A stretch of 64,000 nt of DNA, taken from Strigamia acuminata (taxonomy: Eukaryota; Arthropoda; Chilopoda; Geophilomorpha; Linotaeniidae). Below, piece by piece: positions 33,276 through 44,039 of the stretch. The DNA is taken from assembly GCA_949358305.1 (NCBI GenBank), contig OX442315.1, positions 8,396,427 to 8,460,426 on the forward strand, in the 5' to 3' direction. The translations under genes and the position numbers were made by a program. The notes beneath the pieces were generated by a model, which saw only the letters and a list, made by a program, of their open reading frames with translations, made no database searches and was not told the origin of the DNA. Positions within the stretch are counted from its first letter, which is position 1, and each line of letters opens with the position of its first letter.

Positions 33276-34438
33276 TGTGGTAATCCCAAATTACTACATA
33301 AAGGAAATTCCTTAAATCTGATAATTTTATGTGAGTCTAATTTGAGTACCAAAAGGATTGCAAGAATCATCCAGGCACTACAGGATGTAGTCCCTATCTT
33401 GTGTGGGAAACAAGATAAGATCTAGGGACTACAGGATGTGCTACATCCTGTTAGCAGTGAGAGCAGCTGCTAAGAACTCAGTCTGAAACCAAACCTGAAC
33501 CTGAAAACACCTCCTGAAAAACACACAACTGAAAACCACTGAAATCATTGTTTGTTATGGGAGAAAACTTCACTTCAGATTTAGGCTCACTTCTTGAAAT
33601 AACACAAGGTTATTTTGAGATACACAATTGGTAATTCTCTTCCCAACAAGAAGAGAGGGATTACACTCTAAGTAAGAGTCAGCTCACACTCTTTGCTGAA
33701 AAGAGTCAAGATTCTCCAGTCGCCACGGCTAGGACGCTCGCCCATCGTCGCAACAAGCGTTGGGTTGAAGGAGGGAGAATCACCACGTTGCCGAACGTAA
33801 GCAGATCTAGTTTACGGGATTTCCCGACTAAGACAGCGGAATTCCGCTTGCGTTTGTATTCCGCTCGTATGAGTGGAAATATTCCGTTGGAACCAATTCC
33901 CGAGACGTACGAAGACGCCACGGACGAGTTACAGCCACGACCGGTGTATCTCGAGTTGAGAGCAGTCCAAGACGAGCCGCAGCCCGCCACGAGGACGCAG
34001 ACGAGGACCGAGGCCAACGTCAACTTCCAATTTGACGTCGGAGCGAACGCCATCATCCACGCCGAACGATTGGATGCAATCCGCCGATTCCGGACGGAAT
34101 CAATCGTGTTCATCGCCTCAGTATTTTTCCTTATTTCTCTTTTCCTCGTCATATCATATTTCGTTATTCAATCATATATTAATTAATCTTTCTAATTCAT
34201 ATTATTCTCGAAGTCTGGAAAACCCAGCATTGTAAATTATCATTTATTCATATTTTAATGTAAGATAATTCCGGGTCGGAATTATCCCTATTTTTCATAT
34301 CAAAGTATTTTATTAAAAGTCAGAGAGTTAAATTATAAACTTAGTAATTCTTATATATTATGTGTAAGTCTTCGTAGAAGCATCAGTGAACTCGAGATTG
34401 TTACACTTGGGGTTTGTTACTATTTTGGGTTTACTACA
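33276..34438 (+). repeat. Gypsy1 3' LTR
   Basis: 1163 bp, ends TTTACTACA before the AGGT target duplication. 17 bp longer than the 5' LTR. Confidence 0.93.
33869..34186 (+). CDS. LTR-encoded 105-residue putative tail-anchored protein (3' LTR copy)
   Basis: Same protein as at 21618-21935. Here the 17-bp insertion opens the upstream frame, so a longer form of 132 codons starting at 33788 is also possible (start MPNVSRSSLRDF). At the 3' end of the element this frame would lie downstream of ORF3, as accessory genes do in some retroviruses. Any mRNA for it is inferred. Confidence 0.5.
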   Translation: MSGNIPLEPIPETYEDATDELQPRPVYLELRAVQDEPQPATRTQTRTEANVNFQFDVGANAIIHAERLDAIRRFRTESIVFIASVFFLISLFLVISYFVIQSYIN

Positions 34439-34690
34439 AGGTGTAAAAATAAACAGTCGATTTCCAACATAACGAAAAATGTCTTTATTCGTTAGCACTT
34501 GTTAACTTAACTCGTACTTGAACATATTAGAGGTCATACACTGAAAAATACGTCAGCTTGACGTTTTACTACAAAAAGCGACCTCTGTGATCAAAACAAT
34601 TAAACATATTACATAATACAAACATGTATCATTCAAATTTATCTACATAATTCCCCAAATTTTTATTTATTTATTTATTTAATTATTTTT
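34439..34690 (+). other. Rest of the 3' UTR of membrane-gene copy 3
   Basis: Resumes with AGGTGTAAAAATAAACAG, aligning to 9937 onward of copy 1 for about 250 bases (up to the ATTT-repeat stretch). Confidence 0.7.
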
Positions 34691-34702
34691 TTATTTCTTT
34701 GT

Positions 34703-35275
34703 TGTATCAGAATTCATGTTACACAGAAGCAGGGGGTATAGAGGAAGACCAGGAGATCACATTTCCACCAATCAAAAATTCCAAAAAAATTTTTCACATG
34801 GTTACATCCCTAAAAACAATGGAAGATTTCAAATATCGCGCTTCACGCATATCGCCAACATTTGCCAGGTTAAAGCGTAATTCTCAAATAAAAAGACACA
34901 TTCGGTAGCCAACAGCAGAAGTTTATTACAAGAGATGCTCTACATGTCCAACATGTGCACAAGGTAAATAATTTAAGGAAATTAATCTTTTACATAAATG
35001 ATTTGTTTTAGTTTTCCTGGATTTATGGATTTTTTTTGTGATTCTTTAACATTAAAATGATAAATTTGTATTTTTTTATTTGAGAATTGCGCTAAAACCT
35101 GGCAAATGTGGACGATATGCGTGACACGCTATTTGAAATCTTACACTGTTTTTGGGGTTGTAACCATGTGGGAAATTTTTTTTGGAATTTTTGATTAGTG
35201 GAAATGTGATCTCCTGGTCCCCCTCTATACCCCCTGTTTCTGTGTAACATGAATTCTGATACACCCTGTATACCG
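34703..35275. repeat. Foldback MITE, about 570 bp
   Basis: The left arm TGTATCAGAATTCATGTTAC... is the reverse complement of the right end ...GTAACATGAATTCTGATACA. The arms are about 200 bp with only scattered differences, around a spacer near 34910-35080. The right terminus has CCCTGTATA; the matching left end has been lost. Confidence 0.75.
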
Positions 35276-35424
35276 TAACGAGGGGGATTTTACATCGGTG
35301 AAGGGACAAATTCCAAATCGACCATTTAATTGAACATTGACAGATTTGAACACACGTTTTTGGTGGGATTTTCACACATTGCAGCCTCAAAGAGCGGTTG
35401 AGTGAGCCATACAGGTGAGTATGA

Positions 35425-35540
35425 CAAAATTGTTATGTTTGATCGGCCACGTCATATATGGGGCTCCTTCCCTGTGTATGACGGTTGGTTGCCGGTGTGG
35501 TGTGCCTTCGCAGCACTGCCAACACGCCGGGTGTCTTTAC
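35425..35540. repeat. Dispersed repeat R3
   Basis: Shares GGCCACGTCATATATGGGGC and the following ~80 bases with 17745-17815. The surrounding 35280-35850 otherwise shows A+T-rich DNA without a gene. Confidence 0.5.
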
Positions 35541-35853
35541 ACTTTGAAGAACACACGAAGAAAGACGAGAGAAAAATGAAATTGTCGCGTCCTACTTGGT
35601 ATAGGTTTAAATAGCGCTAACGTGTAATACTTTACCTGTGATCAATTATGCAAATACCCAAATGAATACCAAATGTATGTAAATGAACAAGTAGTTTATT
35701 CAACCCCGTGTTAAAAAAACATGGGATTTCTCAGCTCAGAATTTTTTTTTGTTTGTTTGTAAATAGCCAAAAGTTAGATTAAATATGGTTATTTTAAAGC
35801 CCTTTATTGATTTCATCTAATTCTTTAACACCAATTTTTTACAAGAACTTTTT

Positions 35854-36477
35854 CTACTGATTTTTTGAAGCAGAAAAAGTATCGCATACTTTCTGCCAGG
35901 GGTTGTACTTAGTATGAGTATTTATTGGTTGAAAATCAATACACAGACGCGGGTCACTGCCTGGTCTCATGACTAGGACAGGTCGCATTCCGTAATCGCC
36001 ATCAGCTTTGACGACTACGCCTTTGTCTAACATGTCTTGACAAAGTTGACGAATAATTTCCCTTTTCTGAGGGTTTATGCTCTTAAAAGGAACACGGATA
36101 GGTTTATCCGTGTCTAACTCAATTTTGTGTTGAACCAGGTGAGTTCTGCCTGGTTCTTTAGAAATGATTTTCTTATGTTTGGTCAACATCTTTTCTAATA
36201 ATAAGGATTGTTCCAAATTTAAGTTAGCTTCTTCCACTAACTTCTGGATGAAATTCTCTTCATCAATTTTATTTTGAGTTACACTTGCAGCGTAAGCTTT
36301 TGCAAAGGTTACAAATGAGGAATCTGGCTCCTCTAATTTTTCAATATAGCGGTCTAAAAGCGCTTGTGGAATGTACGGCAAATCTGAATCGACAGGTTGC
36401 ACGAAATTCCACAACATCGTCTGTGGGTTGGGCTGAATTTTTAATTTATTCATAAAATCGCAACCCAGTAGTACCAT
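35854..36477 (-). pseudogene. Gypsy pol fragment (protease end to RT start)
   Basis: 207 codons on the minus strand, clearly homologous to Gypsy1 residues of the protease C-terminus through the first RT block (CDFMNKLKIQPNP, then DTDKPIRVPF, then PGSDPRLCIDFQPIN). It ends abruptly after that block with no RT catalytic motif, LTR or integrase. It comes from a related but distinct family and is a dead remnant lying just upstream of the channel exon. Confidence 0.85.
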
Positions 36478-36517
36478 AGGATACTTATAATACGATTTAA
36501 TAATACGATTTAATCAG

Positions 36518-36718
36518 CTTATTCGTGAACATCGGTGGCAATTTGGGACTTTACTTGGGTCTATCCTTATATTATCTATCGTCGAAATTTTGAACGCAAT
36601 TCTGAATTCTGTGAGAAAAATGCGTTACCAAAAGAGGATAAAAACCAAACAAGTGTTGCTATTAGACAAATATACAAAGAATGCATCACTCAAGTTCAAA
36701 ACGAAACGAATTTATTGA
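36518..36718 (+). pseudogene. DEG/ENaC channel, last exon (second membrane helix and tail)
   Basis: After a TTTAATCAG acceptor the sequence reads LFVNIGGNLGLYLGLS in one frame and LSIVEILNAILNSVRK in another. Together these are the hallmark of the pore helix of degenerin/epithelial sodium channels (GGxLGLFxGxSxLSxxE). The frame changes between TCC and ATATTATCT, consistent with a 2-base insertion inside the selectivity-filter region. After the change the frame runs through a basic cytoplasmic tail to a stop at 36716-36718. The upstream exons are not in the window; a gypsy fragment lies 40 bases upstream. Family assignment rests on these motifs only. Confidence 0.65.
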
Positions 36719-37085
36719 AATCACGCAGGCAGAAATATCTGAAAAATGCAATTTTTCTGATTTGTATAATTTTCGGCCTTTTTATGATTCAAAATCGTAT
36801 TTTCTATTATTTCACGTATCCAACGCGCAATGTGGTCTCGGTTGAGTCGGTGGATAAATTAACTTAGCTTTTCCGTCACTTACTGTGTGTGCCCCGTCTC
36901 CACGAATTTCTTTCATAAAAAAAAAGTTTTTCAAGGAAAATATTGCTCGGAAGAGTAGCAACTTAAGGAGTTGGTGCGATGTGCAATTGGTCGATTTATT
37001 GTTTTTCCAACCAAAATTCACTTTGGATCATCTGTGGAATATATCGCAAATTGTCATACTTGAAGAGTATTTAATTGCTATAAAG
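36719..37085 (+). pseudogene. DEG/ENaC channel, first coding exon (first membrane helix)
   Basis: Directly after the stop of the preceding tail the frame starting upstream at 36535 encodes a basic stretch, a hydrophobic helix (about 36748-36795) and IFYYFTYPTRNVV, the typical DEG/ENaC first-helix exit. It ends at a TAG at 36865-36867. In the next frame the expected post-helix motif follows at once: AFPSLTVCAPSPRI (FPxxTxC). The exon then continues to a possible donor AAG/GTAAAT at 37086. A one-base-type indel at about 36863 separates the two parts. No later extracellular exons are seen downstream. Confidence 0.6.
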
Positions 37086-39157
37086 GTAAATTGTCAAATT
37101 CTTACCATAAATATCCTTTTTTTTTCACAATGCTGCAAATCGACAAGCAAAATGTAATTTCTCCTTAAATTTTTGCACAAATGCTATGTTTACATGCATG
37201 GAATATTTCGAGCGAGACAAAATAGTCCATGTGCACAACTGGCATGTAAACAGGATTATTCGGATTATTCGAGGATTATTTGAGTAGTGAATAATCCCTC
37301 GCAGAAAGTTGATTAATTCGAGTGAACTCGAACGATTTTTATTGCGCATGTGCGTGAATCATCGCTTCCTGTTTAGTGCCACTTCCTGTTATGTAATCAG
37401 CGCTGATGTCTGTGAAGTAAACAGAAAGCAAGATTCTGATTGTGCATCAGTAAAATTAAAGTCACAACTAAAGTTAATATAATATAGACAACCTTCATTT
37501 TATTGATGGGTAATAGGAAAACGTTTCCTTTCTTCAAAAAATGTCACTTCAGGTTTTAGTTAAACCTGGTCCTTCCTCTTGTGATCACGAATTATTTTCT
37601 GCACGTAAACACAACAGTTTGATTTTTTTACCACTTGAAATATTCACCACTTGAAATATTCCGTGCGTGTAAACATACTGTAAGTTTCTGTTCACAATGC
37701 AGCGAAACTCACCAAATTTTCAGCTCTCTTCCGACGTAAACATGCGCAGAACAGTTGTGCATTGATGGAGGGGGGCATTGTGAACAACAATTTGCAGAAT
37801 TGTGAACTAGCCTTTACAATCCTAATGATATACACCCAGACAAAAATTGTCTGTACGTATTCATACCGTATTACCCTGCTTACGACTGCATGCCGGTATA
37901 GTGTGAGTTTTACTGGCATGCCGATAAACCCCGTTTTTAACATCATGTCGGTGTAAGTACAATTTTTTTTTTAATTTTGAGCCAAAACATGCTAAAACGC
38001 ATATTTAGATGTCCAAGATGTAGGAAATCAGCCTAAATTACTATAAAACTTTCGAAAAATTTAGTAGTAATTTTCAGAATATCAAGAAAACTTGAATTTC
38101 AGGCCCAAATTTTAACATAATTATTCGTCAGGGCTCTTTTAAACAAAAAAAAACAAAAAAAAACAGCTTTTTCACTTGAACAGGCATGTTTTGTTCTATA
38201 CAGGCATGTCGGTACAGACTTTTTGAGCGAGATTTGAAAAACATGATAAACCCATGGCCAAAGGCAGCGGGTAATACGATACTTTTACAGTAAAATCAAA
38301 TATAATAAAAATGCTGATAGATACTTTGTTACCATTACCATATGTATTTTTAGAGCCAAGTGAACGCAAATATTTTGACTCCAAACCAAAGTCTTATAAT
38401 TCCAACACATGTGGTGACCCTGAAGTGATTTTTATTTATTTGTGAAATAAATATGTACTTGTAATAGCTTTATTGTTGTCTAGGGGTATGATTTGTGGTA
38501 ACCCTGAAGTGTTGTTATTGTAGCAGAGGGCAAAAATGTGCACGAATTATCGTGCAAACTAAAGAAAAACGGCGTGGGCGAAGCGATAATGGCAGCGACC
38601 AACCTGGGCGCACGTTATCGCCAATGGAGCAACTTCTGCACGACGCGCACTGAAAAGCCACGATAAAATGCCCGAAAAAAAATTATGCACTTATAAAAGA
38701 CGTGCGGAAATAATACTACACACTTAAAAGAATAGAAACATTTAATTTGAAAAGCATAATCTTACATTTGTGTCCATTTCTGAATGAGATACATCAAGCG
38801 ACCGTGTGTCGCCATGTTGGATGGAAAAGTGTACATATACGCCATCTGGCGTTTATAATTAACATTAATAAAGAGCTAAATTGCTAGCTATAGCAAGATG
38901 CTTAAAGCAATACAATAAATAAACGAATGCATTGTACCAAATGCATATTAAACAATTAATTAACGATAAAACAGGATTAAAGCGGCAAATACATCGAAAT
39001 ATGATAATCAGTAAATGAAATATCAGGAAATATAAATAAATAATAATATCTGAACCCATATTATAGTAAATACCGTACTATACATCAACAGTTATGTGTT
39101 TTTGTAAATAAAAAAGTCACCACGTAAGAAATCGTATAATTTTATTTCATTTTGGTT
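37086..39157. other. About 2 kb without a convincing gene
   Basis: Contains a short inverted pair TGTTTACATGC (37186) / GCATGTAAACA (37242) of hAT-MITE type, repeated GGCATGCCG/GCATGTCGG phrases at 37890-38210, and two direct copies of TGTGGTGACCCTGAAGTG-like sequence (38402 and 38493). The TGGTGACCC core resembles a primer-binding site, so a decayed LTR element is possible. No frame over 85 codons looks coding. Confidence 0.4.
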
Positions 39158-39500
39158 AGGGGAGGAGAACTCCCCTAGCATATTTCACCCCAATTTGGCT
39201 GGGGTGAAACCGTTAATTAACCGTTTGATGCAACAAAATGCTTTGTTTCACCAAACCGAGCTAATTGCGCAGCTTTACTGTGCAGATCCGAAGTGTGCCA
39301 GGCCTGCAGGTGCTGGATTGCGACACTTCTGCACCCAATTGAGGTCACGGCGCACGATCAGTGCACAGAACCGAAGTGTGCCTTGGCACACTCCACCCTC
39401 TTTTCGGCCAGGGTTATGGTGCAATAACAACGGTTTTGGCGCAACAATATTCCTTTGTTGCACCAAAATTACCCTTCTGAGCACATTTAGTGTGCAGGAC
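39158..39500. repeat. String of short hairpins
   Basis: Consecutive inverted repeats: GGGGAG/CTCCCC, TTTCACCCCA/TGGGGTGAAA, CGGTTAATTAACCG, GTGTGCCTTGGCACAC and several weaker ones with GTGCAAC/GTTGCAC words. It ends exactly at the edge of the 4.7-kb tandem duplication. A 117-codon frame crosses it but has no recognisable feature. Confidence 0.5.
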
Positions 39501-39686
39501 CAGAAAGTGCATAAAACCCCAAATTTTGGCGGTTTGGCCCACTCTTGACATCACACCAACAACAACAACACACCTCATCACTGCATGCTTAGAACTTCAC
39601 GGAATTTGAGTTGTAAAAGTAGAGAAGCGACCGCGTGGTTTAAGGGTTAAGTCGAATATGGTTTTATTCCGGAAATGACAAATATA

Positions 39687-40452
39687 CAGGGTGGTGCAGA
39701 AAGTCTGGTTCACAGTGAATAATTTCCAAACTGTTCTAGATGTTGATTCAGGAAAATGATTGTAAGGGTAGTATGTCGGGGGAAATCCAATTACGACATC
39801 CAATTTAACCTCTGAGGTCATCTTCAAGGTCATCCATATTGTAACTAGAGAACCGTGACAGTTAGAGCAAAAATGTTAATTAGAAAGTTGTAGAGCATCA
39901 TCCAATTAGTCTAGAACTGTTCTTAAAAAAATTATTTCTTACTGAAAAGTTTTGAGAAAAAAAGGTTTGAAACATTAGTCTACTCAGCTTTGTAACCTAA
40001 AACTATCATGTGGAATGTATTTACAAAATAAATTATTTCTTTTCTTTTGTGTTTCCTCTCTTCCACTTACAAGTATGACCGAATAAAATGTCCTAATTGA
40101 GGATTAGCTTGGTTGCCTCAATAGTTTTAGGTTATAATGCTGAGTTACAATGCTGAGTAAACTAATGTTTCAGACCTTTTTTCTCAAAACTTTTCAGTAA
40201 GAAATAATTTTTTTAAGAACAGTTCTAGACTAATTGGATGATGCTCTACAACTTTCTAATTCACTTTTTTGCTCTAACTGTCACGGTTCCCGAGTTACAA
40301 TATGGATAACCTTGAAGATGACCTCAGAGGTCAAATTAGATGTCATAATTGGATTTCCCCCGACATACTACCCTTACAATAATTTTGCTAAATCATCATC
40401 TAAAACGGTTTGGAAATTATTTACTGTGAACCAGACTTTCTGCACCACCCTG
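39687..40452. repeat. Foldback mariner-type MITE, unit 1
   Basis: CAGGGTGGTGCAGAAAG ... CTTTCTGCACCACCCTG with TA on both sides, 766 bp. The arms are about 330 bp and the spacer about 110 bp. Arm-to-arm mismatches are few. Confidence 0.85.
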
Positions 40453-41299
40453 TATAATACAAAATATAGGGTGGACGAGGGTGTCGCAAGGCGCGTCCTG
40501 GTGGTCAGTAGTGGTCAGTCAGGGGTCCGAGGTTATAGGAAGCGATTGGGCGAGACCGGGTTGGTCACACGAGTATTGACCGTGTTTAAGTTTTGGTGAG
40601 TTGAGATTCAGCTGGTTCCACTGATATTTCGGTGGAACCAGCCACACTTGAGCTTATTACGATTTTCGGGTGACGACCGAGAAAACCCTTCACCACCGAC
40701 CATCGTTGAGTCTCGTTGACTTGTCTGAGACTCACCATAGCCGACAGAGCAAACCGCTGCTCGTGAACCATCGAGAACGACTGTAAACCACCGCGGAGTC
40801 CCTCCGGAGTTTACAGTCTATGCCATCAAACAAACAGAAGAATTTGTATCGCTCGCTGCCGATTATTGTGTCGTTGTCACAGCAACCCACTCACTAGTGC
40901 ACTGAATTCTGCAAAGAGAATCTGATTGCATGCAGGATGACAGTTGCAGTCACGGATAGGATCAATGTTAGAATAAACATTCAAAAGGATTTTCTCGCTA
41001 ATTTAGCTGTATCCGATGTCTTGCACAGAGGTAATGTCGATGAATTCATGAATGGCAATCTTTTTAGTTATAATAAAACATAGAAAATAGTAAGTTGTAT
41101 TTTTCCAAAACTGACCAACTGTAACCAAGTGAAAGCTGATGACTCCAGTATATTTGCATCTCATATCCAAGTGTCAAGGTAAGCTTGTTTGGATTTTAAC
41201 TGAACTTAGAAAACGAAAAGCAAATTTCTATTTCTACTAGTAGTCGACATACAAGTGTTATATTAATTTAATTTTTTTCTTTCTGTTTTTGCCAGCAGT

Positions 41300-41549
41300 A
41301 TAAAGCCATATCTGTTTATTTTTGTTTTCTTTATTATGTTGGGGTTGAATGAAGTGTTTGCCTCACGTTGTCACTGGAATGGAACTCCACCGTAAGGGTA
41401 AATGCCCGAAAGGTTTCCAGCAGTGCGCTTGTTCGAGCGTCAATCTTACGCATTTAGACAGAGATGATTTGGACTGTATTTTTGGAAATATGGTATACTG
41501 TTGTTCTCCACCATGTACTTGTAGAGATCGTCAAATTGGTTTGCACTAA
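41300..41549 (+). pseudogene. Secreted Cys-rich peptide pseudogene, unit 1
   Basis: Paralogue of the intact gene at 43370. The start ATG is ATA, and a 5-base deletion after CCACCG creates a frameshift and an immediate TAA in place of the second Cys. The later half (KGKCPKG, THLDRDDLDC, CCSPPC) is still readable. The leader exon, its GTAAGC donor and the polypyrimidine/CAGCAG acceptor are kept. Three Cys positions show extra or changed residues. Confidence 0.8.
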
Positions 41550-41559
41550 GAATTATTTG

Positions 41560-42166
41560 TCAATTATTTGCAATATTTACAATTGTGACGGATCGTCTCT
41601 CTTATGGCAACCTGGGGATTGATTACCATGGGTCTGAAATAATGGATACAGGGACTCTGGATTGTTGGTTGTTGGCCTTTAATCCGTTGTCTAGGGGTCG
41701 GAGTACCCATCACCTGTGTCGGTGCCGTTAGGCACGCCACACCTACAACCGTCCCGTCACTCACAGGGCACTTAGCGCGTGAGTGACATGGTCGGTTGGC
41801 ATATGACATTCTGCTGTGGTACTTGCCTACACCCCATGTAGCCGCTCATGGAGGCTGCAACAAGGACATCTCCCTGTCACTGAGCGTCACAGTGGTGAAT
41901 GGGAGAAGAGCAAAGTCAACTCAGGCACTGCACTGCCCAGGCTGGCTACAGGACCTCACTAGCACACGTCCTCATTCTGTGCTGTCCAAACTCTCTTTCT
42001 CTGCTCATGCTCCTCTCACCACATCATTCAGCTCCCTCCTTCCCCACTGGATCAGTCTACCTCGCAAGATGGGTAATCAGGGGCCAGAGAGCAGTGTGTG
42101 GAGTGATGTGGGTCACCGTAGGTGGCCAAACGGTCACACAATAATTATTTTAATTATCATGTATGT
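41560..42166. repeat. Dispersed repeat block between Cys-rich pseudogene and MITE, unit 1
   Basis: G+C-richer than its surroundings. The part at about 42000-42140 is a diverged minus-strand relative of repeat R1 (9069-9310). The rest shows no gene; a 141-codon frame at 41796-42221 crosses repeat boundaries and is not believable. Confidence 0.45.
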
Positions 42167-42167
42167 A

Positions 42168-42802
42168 AAGGGTGTCCCAAAAATAATGCAAGATTTGAAT
42201 TTGCCACCATTTGTGCAGTAAATTGTTTGCAACCCTGAAACAGCAACAAATTGACAGCTGAGAGTTTAGGGTTAGGTTTAGGGTTAGTGAAAATGGAGTG
42301 TTACACGATACAAAAACGTGTTTAGGGTTAGTAAAACTAGAGCGTTACACGATACGACAACGTGTAACAATTCAATTACTGCATGAGATTTGAGACATTT
42401 CCTGATCGTGTAGTCTCTCGTTTCGGTGATCAGAATTGTAATGCACGGGTGGTTGTGGGCTTGTTGACATAGACCTATGACTTCAAATAACCCCATAAAA
42501 AGAAATCTAATGGTGTTAAATCACCTGATCTAGGGGGCCAATTCTGATCACCGAAACGAGAGAGTACACAATCAGGAAATGTCTCATGCAGTAATTGAAT
42601 TGTTACACATTGTTGTATCGTGTAACGCTCCAGTTTTACTAACCCTAAACACGTTTTTGTATCGTGTAACATTCCATTTTCACTAACCCTAAACCTAACC
42701 CTAGACTCTAAGCTGTCAATTTGTTGTTGTTTCAGGGTTGCAAACAATTTACTGCACAAATGGCGGCGAATTCAAATGTTGCGTTATTTTTGGGACACCC
42801 TT
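42168..42802. mobile_element. Foldback MITE derived from a Tc1/mariner-class transposon, unit 1
   Basis: AAGGGTGTCCCAAAAATAA ends in inverted orientation with TA duplications, 635 bp. The arms are about 290 bp each and are inverted copies of a transposase 3' end: the minus strand reads FPDCVLSRFGDQNWPPRSGD then LTPLDFFLWG (42475-42759), the last DDE-domain block of mariner-like transposases. Short TTTAGGG-like words lie within the arms. Confidence 0.8.
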
Positions 42803-43239
42803 TATTATTAAAAAACATAACAACAGTAAATGGGCAATAAGTTGTAACCTTTTTGTTGTTTGAAAACTTGCCAGTTGTTGTGTACAGTTCTATAAAATCA
42901 TGTAATTGCATTGTGTTTATCAAATACCACAATTAATTTGTTCTCAAGGATCTACTAAATGGCAGGTAGATCCACCATTTAATCAAGGATGCAATTTTAC
43001 TGTATAATAACAATACAACAATTAAAATTAATAATACAACCATTAAAATTAATAATACAACCATTAAAATTAACAATACTACATAAAATCTAGCAATTTT
43101 ACCATAAAAAATAATCACTAACATTAATCCAGCGTAAATTAAACATATTCATAAGTTGTTGTTTTCCAAAACTGACCAACTGTAACCAAGTGAAAGCTGA
43201 TTACTCCAGCATATTTGTATCCAGTATCCAAATACCCAG

Positions 43240-43365
43240 GTAAGCTTTTTTTGGATTTTAACTGAACTTAGAACAGGAAAAGCTAATTTTTATTTCAAGC
43301 AATTTTGCCATTTCTAGCCGAAAATATTATATTAATTTAATTATACTTCTTTCTGTTTTTGCCAG
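43240..43365 (+). other. Leader intron of the Cys-rich peptide gene, unit 1
   Basis: Donor CCCAG/GTAAGC and acceptor TTTTTGCCAG followed by CAG, a tandem NAGNAG acceptor, four bases before the start codon. The first exon lies around 43165-43239. Confidence 0.6.
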
Positions 43366-43369
43366 CAGT

Positions 43370-43630
43370 ATGAAGCCATATCTGTTTATTTTTGTTTTCA
43401 TTATGATGTTGGGGTTGTTACTGGGACTGGGAACAAACTATCGTTGTCACTGGATTGGAACTCCACCGGACTGCAAGGGTAAATGCCCGAAAGGTTTAGA
43501 GCAGTGCGCTGCTTCGATCACCAATCTTACGCATTTAGACAGAGATGATTTGGACTGTGTGTTTGGCCAGATGGTATTCTGTTGTAAGCCACCATGTACT
43601 CGGAGAGATCGTCAAATTGGTTTGCGCTAA
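43370..43630 (+). CDS. Secreted cysteine-rich peptide, unit 1 (intact)
   Basis: 86 residues. N-terminal signal peptide (about 1-21: MKPYLFIF... to GLLLGLG), then a mature peptide of about 65 residues with eight Cys in the pattern C-x8-C-x3-C-x6-C-x16-C-x7-CC-x3-C, which suggests four disulfides. The basic tail is TRRDRQIGLR. The core HWIGTPPDCKGKCPKG has the C-x-W-x-G-T-x-P look seen in several small extracellular proteins, but I cannot name a family. It may be a secreted defence, venom-like or signalling peptide; nothing here decides. The gene has a non-coding first exon. The unit-2 copy at 52865 encodes the identical protein. Confidence 0.8.
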   Translation: MKPYLFIFVFIMMLGLLLGLGTNYRCHWIGTPPDCKGKCPKGLEQCAASITNLTHLDRDDLDCVFGQMVFCCKPPCTRRDRQIGLR

Positions 43631-44039
43631 GAATGTTTGTTTGATGAAATTATTTGTTAATTAAAAATACTGAATTACTCATTATTTGTAATCTGTAGCT
43701 CAAAATAATTGACAAATAAATATTAAAAGATTAATTTAGCACTCTGAAAACTCTGAAAACTGTGAAAACTAGAATTTCAGATGTTCGACGAGTGACAGCA
43801 AAGCCATCTTTTGGAGGAGGCTTTCACCAAGAAATTATGATGCGCACACGAATTCCAACTTGGTCAATCTGCTCATTATTTTATTTTACTCTTTTAACGT
43901 AGAACTACGTCCTTAGATAGGGCAGTCCTTTTTGGCGGAAATGCAAACCAGCGCCAGCAATAGAAATAGCGACAGGTGCCAATTCAAATTGTTGGTAAAC
44001 TAACAGCCATTTGTTTTCTTTTTTCACCTTCGAATGTAA

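Larger units (their letters stand above)
21042..34438 (+). mobile_element. Gypsy1, large Ty3/gypsy retrotransposon with extra ORFs
   Basis: 13.4-kb element with LTRs of 1146 bp (21042-22187) and 1163 bp (33276-34438), flanked by AGGT (21038-21041, 34439-34442). The empty site is visible in copy 1 of the membrane gene at 9936 (GAAGGTGTAAAA). The LTRs differ by one 17-bp indel and about three substitutions. Gene order: primer site, single gag-pol frame of 2623 codons, spliced ORF3, purine tract, LTR. Each LTR also carries a 105-codon ORF. All frames are open, so the copy could be active. Confidence 0.95.

Noticed and set aside
38395-38520. A second LTR element marked by TGGTGACCCTGAAGTG primer-site-like sequence
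   Set aside because: No matching LTR pair, target duplication or coding region could be found; too weak to call.
40440-40830. Possible structured RNA or SINE (GGTTCCACTGATATTTCGGTGGAACC hairpin and a second hairpin at 40780-40820)
   Set aside because: No A/B box promoter, no 3' tail and no target duplication seen; kept only as part of the duplicated unit.
41796-42221. 141-codon plus-strand frame, duplicated at 46496-46921
   Set aside because: Crosses the border between a dispersed repeat and a MITE terminus; preserved only because the whole unit was recently duplicated.
42260-42330. TTTAGGG/TTAGGT words resembling telomeric repeats (also at 42640-42720, 46970, 47340)
   Set aside because: Only two to four imperfect units, located symmetrically in both arms of a MITE and repeated in each tandem unit; they are part of the transposon, not a telomere.
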